Shown: positions 23,968 through 33,409 of the stretch, piece after piece
Numbering within the stretch: position 1 is the stretch's first letter
Layout of the letters: every line of letters begins with the position of its first letter
Assembly (NCBI GenBank): GCA_023548195.1
Contig: JAJHZJ010000008.1
Location: 2,547,899 to 2,611,898 of the forward strand
Length of the DNA stretch: 64,000 bases
Reading direction: 5' to 3'
From: Bettongia penicillata ogilbyi
Taxonomy: Eukaryota > Chordata > Mammalia > Diprotodontia > Potoroidae
The notes under the pieces: model-generated
What the model was told of the DNA's origin: nothing
The model's input: the letters and a program-made list of their open reading frames with translations, nothing else
Database searches by the model: none
Program-made: the position numbers and the translations under genes

Positions 23968-23982
23968 AAAAAAAATTAGAAG
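23968..23982. repeat. target-site duplication, right
   Basis: Exact 15 bp match to 21160-21174, directly after the A-rich tail of HAL1-like copy 1. Confidence 0.85.
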
Positions 23983-25100
23983 AGAAACAGATTATACTTC
24001 TCAGAGCCAGGACTGGGAACTAAACAAGAGATAGAGGCACTTGCAAAAGATGAAGTAGATTATCTACTTTATTTACTGATTACAGTGAAACTGAAAAGCT
24101 TCTGCAGACAAAATTAATGCATTTAGGATGAGAAGAGGTAGAATGGGAAAAAATATTTATCAATTTCTCTCTTAAGGGCTTAGTATTTAAGTTATAGAAA
24201 CAACATATACATTAATAGCCACTCCCAACAGATAAATGGTCAAAGAATATGAACATTTCTCAAAAACAGAATTGCCAAATATTCTCAAATCACACGAAAG
24301 AATATTCAAAATTACTAACAAGAGAAATGCCAATGAAAACAAGACTGAGGTTTCACTTCGCACTCTACATATTGTGAAAAATAGCAAAACTCAATGTTGA
24401 AAGGGTTGTGGAATGGTAGGAACACTAATAATATTGTAGGTAAATATTGTGGACAGTAATCTGGAATTATGCAATAAAGTGACTTAACAAGTCCATGCCC
24501 TCAGAATGAGGCACTCCACTCCTGGATTCAATACCCCCAACAAAGAAGAAAATCCCTATATACGCGAAAACATTTATAGCAACACTTTTTGTGATAGCAA
24601 AGCATTGGAAACATAGTAGATGCCCATCAATTATGAAATGGCATGCAAATTGTGGTATATGAATGCAACAAAATGCTACTGTACTATTAGAAACAATGTA
24701 TTTGATAAACACGGAGAGATAAACATGGAAAGATCTACATTTCCTGATGTACAATAAAGTAAGTGGTGCCAAGAAAACAACACAAACGATATCTACAATG
24801 TAGATAAAAAGTCAAAAGTGAATTTAACAAAATTATGAAGATCAAGCCTAACTAGAATGAAAAGATATCAGAGGAGATCCCCAATCCACTGCTTTGTGGA
24901 AGTGGGAGGTCCATAAAGCATCATGTTTTCAGACTTTTTCCTGTATTGATCAGTTGTGCTCCTTTTTTCCTCCTTTTTTTGTCTTTAAAAAATACTATTT
25001 GTTAAATGGGATGGCTCTCTGGGAGCAGTGAGCAGAGGGGATAATAGGGTAACTATGGCAATGTAAAAAGACATAAAACATCAATAAATTTATTTTAAAA
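23983..25100 (+). mobile_element. old L1, ORF2 end and 3'UTR (3' side of insertion)
   Basis: Continuation of the L1 cut at 21174. Degenerate translation keeps late ORF2 landmarks in order: 'SETEKLLQTKLM', 'EWEKIFINFS', 'DKWSKNMN', 'REMPMKTRLRFH', then the 'ggtatatgaatgcaacaaaatg' type 3' region. It ends in an A-rich tail near 25100. Inactive. Confidence 0.75.
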
Positions 25101-25109
25101 AACATACAA

Positions 25110-25660
25110 CAAAACAAGTTCAAGGTCCCAGGTTAAGAACCCCTGCTAGAAGGGTAATTTGCTCACTAAGAGTTCCATATAGCACAATGAAATAACAGAT
25201 CTATATCCTATAACCTGTTCCTAGAATAAGCAAACACGTAATTTGAACAAGTATGCCTGCACAAGTACACTTTACTATTGTGTATGCTATTTTCAAATGT
25301 ATGGAGATGATCTTACAATGAATAAAAATACAGGTTGTTTCCTCCCAGTAATATTATAAGCTCATGGGACAAGGAGCAACCCCCACGCAGAATTTTTTTT
25401 TTCATCTTTGAATCAGTGACTAGAAGATTGCCTTGCACATGGTAAGCTGTGGAACAGCCGGCGGGGCAACAGAATTAAGGGAGAGCCTGAAGGGGCAGGG
25501 GGAACAGAGTGAGCCCCCTCTCCTCCTGCCCCTGGGTGGCAGGGACCTGAATAAAAGGCACCGTCAGCACTGAAAAGGCAAATGATGCTAATTAGCATCT
25601 CCTCGGGACCCCCTGAAGATGCAGGGTGACAAGAAAGCTCAAATAAATGGGACCTTGTTA
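25110..25660. other. intergenic, no gene seen
   Basis: Starts with a fragment ('ggttaagaacccctgctaga') typical of an interspersed-repeat end, then unique sequence. The minus-strand open frame at 25413-25742 is Pro/Arg-rich because of the nearby poly-G run. Confidence 0.5.
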
Positions 25661-25663
25661 ATG

Positions 25664-25698
25664 CCGGGGGGCGGGGGGGGGGGCGGCGGGGGGGGCGG
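25664..25698 (+). repeat. G-run, quadruplex-capable
   Basis: About 35 bp almost entirely G, broken only by single C residues: four or more G-tracts, so it could form a G-quadruplex on the + strand. Length is likely unstable and prone to assembly error. Confidence 0.8.
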
Positions 25699-25974
25699 AG
25701 TTCAAAGGACCAGGCGTTGGATGACTGGGAAAATCCAAGCATATCTGGGGAGACTTGAGCAGAGGCAGAAGGTTGAGGTCAAGGACAATGGGACAACTTT
25801 CCAAAGAAAAGTCAGGAGGGCTAAGCTGGACATCACTTAGAAGGCAGCAGGGATCAGGGAGAAAAGGGCTGAAATCAGTCACAATTTCATTACAAATCCC
25901 AGCAGAGCTATATTATTGGTGTGACTTTGGACAAGCTACGGGTCCAGTATTTCTGGAAAATATGGCATCTCAAA

Positions 25975-26030
25975 AAAAAAAACAAGTTCAGGGGACCCCT
26001 TAGCATTCCTCATCACCTCTCAAACTCTGG
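25975..26030. repeat. dispersed repeat segment, copy B
   Basis: Repeats 'caagttcaggggaccccttag' minus its last base, then 'cattcct', from 20390-20420. It is preceded in both places by 'tctcaaaaa' and is followed here by a MIR-like 'cctcagtttcctcattata'. Confidence 0.6.
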
Positions 26031-26063
26031 GCCTCAGTTTCCTCATTATATGGATAGAGAGAT

Positions 26064-26069
26064 AGATAT

Positions 26070-26110
<41 letters not shown>

Positions 26111-26136
26111 GTGTATATATATATATATATATATGT
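26064..26136. repeat. (TA)n microsatellite
   Basis: Two long AT dinucleotide runs separated by 'aatgtg', about 70 bp in total. Confidence 0.95.
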
Positions 26137-26369
26137 ATGTGCTAGCTATAGGACAGAAGAAATGACCATGAAGTTCTTAGATTCAGTTGTTTTCATTACA
26201 GTGCTTGTGGGAAGCCAGTCTCCCATGTGAAGGCCCTTTCCATGGCAATGCAGGTGAGAAAATTATTTAGGAAGAATACCTGAGAATGTGAAGGTTCCAA
26301 TTTTCTTTTTCAAACAGAGCCCTTTAGTCTCTACCTCAAAGAGATGACAGAAAGAAGAAAAGGATCCAT

Positions 26370-26980
26370 ATGTACAAAAGGATCCATTCATATGTACTTA
26401 TAGCAATTCTTTTTGTGGTAGCAAGGAAATGAAAACTGAGGAAAGGCTCATCAATTGGGAAATGGCTTACATAAGTTACAATGCATTAATATGCTGAAAT
26501 AGTACTGTGCAAATGAAAGGTGCATAGGACCCAGGGCAGGAAGATCTTACTTTAAATCTAGCTTCAGACACTTACAAGCCATATGACCCTGGGCAAGTCA
26601 CTTAACCTCTCTTTGCCTCAATTTCTTCAACTGCTAAATAAAAATAATAATAATACCTACTTCACAAGATGGTTGTGAAATTAAAAGAGTAAACCTATGT
26701 AAAGTGCTTTGTAAATCTTAAAGTGCTGTCTAAATGCTATTACTTTTTAAAATAAAGTCCAACTCTACCTCTAAAAAATAGAGTACTGTACTGTAAGAAA
26801 TAATAAAGAATAATTAAGAAAAACCTGGAAATACTTATATGAACTAATGCAACATGAATCAAACAAAATCAGGAGAACTGTGCATACAATAACAACACTC
26901 TAAAGATAATTTTGAAAGACTTAGAAACTCTAATCAACACAATGACCAACCATAATTTCAAAGGATTCTTGATGAAACAT
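26370..26980 (+). mobile_element. L1 3'-region fragment split by a SINE
   Basis: L1 3' landmarks 'tagcaattctttttgtggta' and 'ctcatcaattgggaaatggc' lie before 26515. 'aaaaacctggaaatacttat' and 'aatcaggagaactgtgcata' lie after 26760. The MIR at about 26530-26742 sits between them. A run of 13 G follows at 26984-26996. Confidence 0.65.
26530..26742 (+). mobile_element. MIR-type SINE
   Basis: Forward copy within the L1 fragment: 'gaccctgggcaagtcactta', 'tgcctcaatttcttcaactg', 'taatacctacttcacaagat', then 'gtaaagtgctttgtaaatct'. Confidence 0.85.
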
Positions 26981-26999
26981 GCTGGGGGGGGGGGGGCAG

Positions 27000-27750
27000 G
27001 TGGCTAATTCAGTAATTTGTTGAGCAATCAAATATGTTTGTAGTGTTTTTATTTTCTTGCCTTCTCAATGAGTGGAAGAGGGAGGAGAAAAAGAATTCAG
27101 AGCTGAAAATGAAATGAAATTTGTCAAAGAGAGAGTCCTTTCCAGTTAATTGGATGAGAGGACAAGAGAGTCTCTGTTAATGATAACAGGGGAAAGCAGT
27201 GTGGTGACAGGGGCAACCAAGCTCTTCTCTATCTGCCCCCCCACTCCCCAGCGCTTTCAGCTACAAAGGACAAAAACATCCATTCAAGGATGGGGGTGTG
27301 TGTGTGTGTGTGTGTCTACAGAGAGTTCTTGGACCCACCTGATAGACACACAAGGAAGGGGAGAGGGGTTTGAGTTTGCCTGGGTAATATAACCAAGGTT
27401 AGGGGCAGGATCTTAGAAAGAAAGCTCTTTTTAAAAAATTAAAATTTACAACAAACACAAAACCTTATATATACAATAACCAAGGAGAAAGAAATACAAA
27501 CTTCAATATTAAAACAAATACAAAACAAAAAAAGAAAGCATTACCATGTGCACTGCAGAACTTAAGGGAAGATTCAAAATATACCGCAATAAATTTCTAT
27601 TTCAAGAAAATTTATATGATACATACTACTCGTGTTCAGAGCTGTCCATCTTTGCTTCCTTTTAAGTTTTTTTTGTTCTCTGCTGTACACTTTTTACTTT
27701 GTTCCTTTTCCCTCTTCTTCCTCCCCAAAAAAGGTACAATTAAGTATAGA
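27000..27750. other. intergenic with probable L1 3'UTR remnant (minus)
   Basis: A (GT)n run lies at 27297-27314. The A-rich stretch 27420-27560 and the 'ctctgctgtacactttttac' part look like a reversed L1 3' region, but the match is weak. No gene seen. Confidence 0.35.
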
Positions 27751-27754
27751 TGTA

Positions 27755-28740
27755 GATATATAGACACACACATACATATATACATACATACATATACACT
27801 TATATACTATACATATATCCAAAGACCTATACATCCATATATACTCTACACATCTACACATATGTACACAAACATACAAAAATACAAAGACCTATACATC
27901 CATATATACTCTACACAGCTATACATATATACACATACATATATACAAAGATATATACATACATATACACTATACACATCTATACACAAACATACATATA
28001 TACAGATATATACATAAATGTACACATCTATACACAAACATACATATACACAAAGACACATACATAAATGTACACATCTATACTCTACATATCTATATAT
28101 AGAAACATACATACATACAAAGATATAAGCACATATGTACACATATACTAGACACATCTATACATATATACACATGCATATATACAAAGACATATACATA
28201 CATATATACTAGACACATCTACACATATATGCATACATATACAAAGATATACGCACATATATACATATATACTATAGACATGTATACATATATACAAATA
28301 TACATATACACAAAGACATACATACGTATATGCTCTACACATCTGTACATATATACACAAACACACATATATACAAAGATATATACACATATAATATATA
28401 CATGTATACATATATACACAAACATACATATATACTACACATATATACACAAACATGCATATATACAAAGACATGTACATACATGTACACATATATAGTA
28501 TACAAATCTATACACATACACACAAACACGTGTGTACAAAGATACATGCACATACACATACATACTATACATATATATACAGAAGCATGCATATATACAA
28601 AGATACGTACATGTACACCCATATAGTATACACATCTATACACATATACACAAACACGCACATGTACAAAGATACATACATACATACATACTATACACAT
28701 ATATACACACACATAGATGCATGTACACAAGCATACTTAC
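27755..28740. repeat. ATAC-type minisatellite, ~14 units
   Basis: About 1 kb of ACAT/ATAC-based sequence with a higher-order unit of mostly 56-70 bp. The marker word 'caaag' recurs near 27820, 27886, 27946, 28050, 28118, 28186, 28242, 28311, 28374, 28466, 28536, 28599 and 28668. Each unit also carries 'acacatctata' and 'acacaaacata'. The lack of stop codons in several frames on both strands is a by-product of composition. A CA run continues to about 28790. Confidence 0.85.
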
Positions 28741-28869
28741 ACTCAGATATCTACCACCACACTCACACACACACACACTCCCACGCATACGCTCGGACGT
28801 GTCGCCACACTCATATACAGGCACACACACTCCCCTGCACCCCTGCACGACCTCTGCGCTAGCACTCAC

Positions 28870-29090
28870 CTGCGCTCTGCGTCGCCCCTTCCTTCCCAAG
28901 CGCCAGCCTTTTCCAGCTTTCCTACGCTCTCAAAGGGAGCGCAGTGTTCTAGGCCAGAGCGGGTCGCTTCGCCCAGACACAACAAGGACATGCCACCGAG
29001 GTCCCCGCCGGAATCTCCATCTAGACACGGTACGGTCAGCAGGAAGGTCGGCAGACCTGAGCGCCACCACCCGTGCAGCTGCGAAGTCTG
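28870..29090 (-). ncRNA. candidate first exon of unrecognised minus-strand transcript
   Basis: On the minus strand, a TATA-like box at 29121-29116 predicts initiation near 29090. The CpG-rich sequence then runs about 220 bp to a perfect CAG|GTGAGT donor (exon end 28870, intron from 28869). Within it an ATG (+ strand position about 28998) opens MSLLCLGEATRSGLE and stays open to the donor, about 40 codons. Another upstream ATG gives only 23 codons. I recognise no protein. Downstream exons, toward TENM3, could not be identified. I looked for the neighbouring gene DCTD (known in human to lie beyond TENM3) and saw none of its conserved coding. A long non-coding RNA is the simplest reading; a coincidental donor is the alternative. 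Confidence 0.4.
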
Positions 29091-29115
29091 AAATGCCCAA
29101 GGCAGACTGGAACTA

Positions 29116-29121
29116 CTTATA
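29116..29121 (-). promoter_or_regulatory. TATA-like box (minus)
   Basis: The minus strand reads gtataagtag. It lies about 36 bp downstream, in the minus direction, of the nearest CCAAT box (29157-29161). That is the normal geometry for CCAAT at about -70 and TATA at about -30. Confidence 0.5.
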
Positions 29122-29156
29122 CTGCTCTACGGTAATTAGCATCAGGGACACTGGGG

Positions 29157-29439
29157 CCAATCAGGTTGCCCGGATTCAGAGATCAAAAGTGGAGACCAAT
29201 CAGATGGCTGGAAGTGGGGGCCATCTGGGAAAAGTGAGACCAATGAGTTTGCTTGGGGAGAGGAAGGTGGAGCCATCTAGGAGAGTGAGACCAATCAGGT
29301 GGCTTGGGAAGAGGAAGGGGGAAAGTGAGACCAATTAGGTGGGGAGATGGGCTAAGAAGCCTCTGGGCCATCTGAGAAGTCAGAACCAATCAGGTTGCTT
29401 GATGGAGGTGGGGCGGGTTTCTGAGAATCAAGGACCAAT
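29157..29439. promoter_or_regulatory. array of seven CCAAT boxes (NF-Y-like)
   Basis: CCAAT occurs at 29157, 29196, 29240, 29291, 29331, 29386 and 29435, all in the + orientation. Spacings are 39, 44, 51, 40, 55 and 49 bp. Most sit in a degenerate repeat of the form gagaCCAATcaggttgcttg followed by purine-rich sequence and a 'gccatct' word. GC-box sequence (tggggcggg) lies at 29409-29417. NF-Y binds CCAAT in either orientation. The array is a degenerate tandem repeat, so it may have grown by duplication. Confidence 0.75.
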
Positions 29440-29584
29440 CAGGTTTTGTGGGGAGGGGCGAAGCCAGGGTCAAAGGAAGTCATGAAGTGGTTGTGAATGG
29501 AGCAGAAGCCAGTCGGGGTTTGTGTGAAAAAAAGTTGGTTCCCTCAGAGAACCATAGATTTATCTTAATTTTTCATTCTAGCAC

Positions 29585-29755
29585 CTCCCCTTTGTTAATT
29601 ACTTCCTATTTATCCTGTCAATTGCATTGTGTATATTTGTTTGTAAGTTGTCAAGCCCATTACATTGTATCCTCCCTGAGGGCAGGAATGATGACCTCTC
29701 TGTATGTCAGCGCCTCGCACAGTGCCTGGCACTGAATAAACACGTATTGATTGCT
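29585..29755 (+). mobile_element. L2-type LINE 3' end
   Basis: The terminal 'cctccctgagggcaggaatg', 'cgcctcgcacagtgcctggc' and 'actgaataaacacgtattga' are the classic L2 3' end in forward orientation. Its AATAAA could serve as a poly(A) signal but derives from the repeat. Confidence 0.85.
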
Positions 29756-29759
29756 AGAG

Positions 29760-31215
29760 TGTGGATCAGTTTCTATCTCTAAACAATTGTGATGCAGTCC
29801 GGAAAACTATTAAAAACTCCATTTTTAATTGGAAATGACACTGAAGTTTTTTTTTAATTGCTAGTTATATGCATATTTTGTGGAGAAGTCCTGAAATATC
29901 CATTACCCCTTTGATACTGGATTGTAGTTCTTTGGGATTCCGAGGAGTAAAGGTAGAAGTATTAGGATGGCTCTGAGTGTCTGGGATCACCAATTTCCCA
30001 TTAATTCTCAAGGGAGACCATCATCCTAAATGAAACTGTATCATCTCAGGGTTAAAGCTGGAGACTTTTTTTATCTTACTCAGGAATGCCTTGAGAAGCT
30101 AACAGGAGACCACTGAGACCCAAAAACAAAGAGATTTTTAGTCTAACTCCCTTAATTTTACCAATAAAGTCACAAAGGTAGGCAAGTTTATTCTGGATTT
30201 TCCCCACTTTGGGACAGATTTGTTTTGAGTTGTTTTGTTTTCAGCCTTTGAATTCTGGTCCTCTTACATTGGAAGTCTTTCCCGTATACCATACCCCTTC
30301 TTTGACCAAATAACCAGTGGAGTAGCATGTTTTCTCATTTGAGCAAGAACAACAAAGCCTTCCCGTGTTTTTACACATAAAACTTTGAGCTCACAGTGTT
30401 TTCTGTGCCCATAACACTCACCTCTTTGCCCTGACCTCATTCATGTAGAGAACTGTGTGCAGCAAGAGGTTTCCAAAAATTGATTTCAAGGTGATTTGCC
30501 CTCTTTAATCAGACCCTGAGGCTTGAGAATATGCCAAGCAGTTTGGGAAAGGAAGAGATGAATGTGAAATGCTTAAAGTCCCTTCAATGGTTCTTAGCTT
30601 TTATCCCTTTTAACAGCAGCCAGCATCTAGAGGGGAAAAAAATGTTTCAAACATTCATTAGTCTGAGTTTGGTCAAAAATATGAGTGAAAATGTGGAGAA
30701 ACAGATTCTTTGGTTATTGTTGCTCACATGTTATATTATTCCCAGTAGCCCCTAAATAGACCAAAAATATGGACTTGGCACCAGAGGGGAGGGAAACACA
30801 GCAAACCTGGTGTGTTATTTCAGCACAATGAAATAAATGCTGGTTTCCAGAATAACTCTTGGGAAATTATGAAATGAGGCAGACCTAATCTCTAGGAGAA
30901 CAAAGCTAAGCACCTTGCAAATAGCAAAAGTACTGTATAAATTCAAGCTATTATTATTTATTATTATGCAAAAGACAGCTCCCAAATGTCTGAGTGAGTA
31001 CTTTTCCAGGATAGCTAATAAATTGACCCACACCTCTATGCCTCTAAGGTTGCAAAGTGAATTTCTGAAACCTAAATAATTCTAGGTAACTGAACAGACC
31101 AAAACTTCATGAGAAAATAAATTTCATTTCAACAATAACCTCAGAGAAAATAAAAGAAAGAAAGCTGTTTCCAGCGCAGAAAGGCCTCTTTTAAATTACT
31201 GGAGCCATATGGTCA
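29760..31215. other. intergenic, mostly unique
   Basis: AT-rich with no recognised gene. Short open frames at 30531-30755 and 30815-31033 lack protein-like features. A short repeat-like word 'agcaccttgcaaatagcaaa' lies near 30910. Confidence 0.5.
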
Positions 31216-31217
31216 CT

Positions 31218-31512
31218 GGCTGTGATGAATCAATTAATCAGCAAACATTTATTAAGGGTCTGCTATGTGCCAGGCACTGTGACCCTCAGAGACCACACAA
31301 AGAAGGGTAGGCAATAGAACATTCACAACACCTCTCCTCTTCTCCCCCAAATCTCCAACTTCACTTAGAAAAGAACCAGCCCCTTATAGACAAGAAGACT
31401 GAAGCCTAGAAGAATTATGTAATTTAGCTGAGATGATACAAAAAACAAAGTAGTAGAGCTGTGATTTGACCCTAGGTCCTCGCACTAGAGATCCCATTCT
31501 TTCCCAGCTACC
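31218..31512 (-). mobile_element. L2/MIR-type repeats
   Basis: Reverse L2 end ('catttattaagggtctgcta', 'tgccaggcactgtgaccctc') at about 31240-31290, then a reverse MIR (31380-31512: 'cttatagacaagaagactga', 'gctgtgatttgaccctaggt'). Confidence 0.7.
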
Positions 31513-31616
31513 ATATTCCCTGCCTCCCATATCTCTTGGGCTATCTCTGCTGACCCCTTCGGTTTTGTTCTCCCAGTCTAGCACTTTGCAAACCTGAAAG
31601 TGCTAGGTAATGCTAG

Positions 31617-31617
<1 letters not shown>

Positions 31618-31690
<73 letters not shown>
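31618..31690. repeat. (GAT)n microsatellite
   Basis: About 24 uninterrupted GAT units. It is the source of the polyserine in an apparent minus-strand open frame, which is not a gene. Confidence 0.98.
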
Positions 31691-31699
31691 TCTCATAAT

Positions 31700-31860
31700 C
31701 ACAGGGACACAGGTTTGGATAATCCAGATAATAATCCAACCCTTTCATTTTAAAGTTAAGAAAAATGAGTCCCAGAAAGGTTGTGATTGTCTGAGTTTCC
31801 AGTAGAGTGACAGTTGAGATTTGATCCCAATCCTTGGATGCCAAATCCACAGCTTTCTCC
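31700..31860 (-). mobile_element. MIR-type SINE
   Basis: Reverse copy: 'cctttcattttaaagttaag', 'gagtcccagaaaggttgtga', 'gagatttgatcccaatcctt'. Confidence 0.65.
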
Positions 31861-31869
31861 TCTCTCTGT

Positions 31870-31924
31870 CATTATATGTCTGTCTGTTTCTCTATCTCTG
31901 TGTGTCTATGTGTCTGTCTGTCTA

Positions 31925-31966
<42 letters not shown>

Positions 31967-31976
31967 CATACATATA
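31870..31976. repeat. CT/TA simple repeat
   Basis: (TGTC)n-like, then (TC)n, then (TA)n, running to about 31976. Confidence 0.9.
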
Positions 31977-31979
31977 TGT

Positions 31980-33240
31980 AAATAATTCATTTTTTTATTT
32001 CTATAACTGCCTTTTCTATTCCTTTCCCAGACTATTCCTTTAACTGACCACAATATAAAACCAAAAGGACCTTGGCTATGGTTATTATTATAGGAACAAA
32101 GTATTCCATATTTTTTCATGTTAAAAAAATAGAAACATTTTATGTTCTTTTGTGAAAAAAATATTTGAGTTGATTTTTACTTACATTAGGCCCTCATTTT
32201 TCTCTCCATGGATTTCTGGTTTCAAAAAAATGAAGGATGGGTTACTAAGAATACAACAGTGAGGGGAAACATCAGTATCAGACAGCATTCTTGGCAGTGA
32301 GCTCTATAAAGACACACAGCTCAACAGCACAAGAGTCATAAACCTGGAACTCAATATATCTCAGTCAATTGGTTTCTAATATCCAGAAGTCTTCCAAAGT
32401 CCCTGGTTCTCCCTCCTTTCCCTACATCTTTCCCTCTTGTTTCCATTTCTATAAAGAGAAATTGAGATTAGTTAAAAATAAAACTTATAAAAAAAGAATG
32501 GACAGATGCAGAGTACTACCATCAGTAGAAATCACTTTGTAGATCCAATCCCTATCACCAAAAAACTCTAAGCAGGTCTTAAAGTAGGTCCGTGCCATCC
32601 TCTCATACAATACAATCCAACCAGGCTTCCATCCAGCAGATCCAGATGATATTCTAGGCTGCAGGCTGCTGGCACTTTTCTAGAAACCAGGAGAGACGAA
32701 GCTCTTTTGCATACTTTAAGCATATGTATGCCATCCCAACCACTCTCTGAGAGCACAACAAAGCCGGAAAGCATCATCCTCTGCCAAATCATGGCTCTTC
32801 TTTGATGCAACATGCTTGAAACAAGCCCTTGCATTGGCAGGCAGCCAGGCGTGGTCACTGTGCCCATAGTAAAGGACTAATTCTGTCTCTTCTTCATGAT
32901 CCCTTCTGGTCCTCAGTTTTATCATCTGAAAATAGAAAGCAGGTCCTAAATCCATTCATTCACTTATATATTTAGAAAGTCTTTTTGATTTTGGGATTTT
33001 GGGGGGTTTTTTGGTACAAATCACTATGCTGAATACTGAGTTATCTTCTTAGAGACTTAGGTTTAGAATACCAAGATCCAATTTAAGAAAAGTTATCTTC
33101 CTTTTATGTTGCTAAGGAGAAAAGCCCTAGGGGGCACCTGTTTGGGGCAGGGCCTGTAGTCTCAATCCACCTTCAAGAAGAAGGACGAAGACCCAGGCAT
33201 TGGTTTATGTAGTCCTTAATTCAGTCCTTTCATCCTACAT
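31980..33240. other. intergenic, no gene seen
   Basis: Unique sequence. Minus-strand open frames at 32568-32955 overlap one another and resemble no known protein. A T/G-rich strip lies at 32985-33015. Confidence 0.45.
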
Positions 33241-33243
33241 TCT

Positions 33244-33402
33244 CCAGGTCCTTGGGTGTGACCACAGTCTTTTACCTGAGTTCAAGTTTTACAGAACAAA
33301 TCCTCTTATTAAGGGGATTTGTTTGGTGAAGTTTGGATTCAGTCAAAGGGCTGAGGACCTAGAGGGCCATTTGTGCCCTAGAGGCCACAGATTCCCAGTC
33401 CT
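33244..33402. mobile_element. palindromic non-autonomous DNA transposon
   Basis: Two inverted arms meet around 33305: 'ccaggtccttggg', 'caagttttacagaacaaatcc' minus its last base, then 'ggatttgttt', 'tgaagtttggattcagtc', 'ggacctagagggcc'. The element at 48508 has the same order. Resembles a marsupial hAT-like MITE; the family name is not certain. Confidence 0.65.
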
Positions 33403-33409
33403 GGCCCTA

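Larger units (their letters stand above)
28787..29140. promoter_or_regulatory. CpG-rich island
   Basis: CpG is scarce elsewhere in the window but dense here (for example acgctcggacgtgtcgcc, gagcgggtcgcttcgccc, acggtacggtcagc). By eye there are more than 25 CpGs in about 350 bp. The island lies between the minisatellite and the CCAAT array, so it probably marks an unmethylated promoter. No element of this density occurs elsewhere in the intergenic part. Confidence 0.7.

Noticed and set aside
27755..28740. Regular repeats suggesting a CRISPR-like array
   Set aside because: Units vary in length and sequence, there are no unique spacers, and the host is a mammal. It is a minisatellite.
27616..28900. 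Many long open frames on both strands rich in Tyr/Ile/His or Cys/Val
   Set aside because: All are shadows of the ACAT/ATAC minisatellite, which lacks stop codons in several frames.
28532..29338. A 268-codon + strand open frame across the minisatellite, CpG island and part of the CCAAT array
   Set aside because: The first third is translated simple repeat; the rest has no domain and reads through promoter-like sequence. Openness is explained by composition.
31578..31850. Polyserine protein on the minus strand
   Set aside because: Translation of (GAT)n flanked by a MIR; no gene context.
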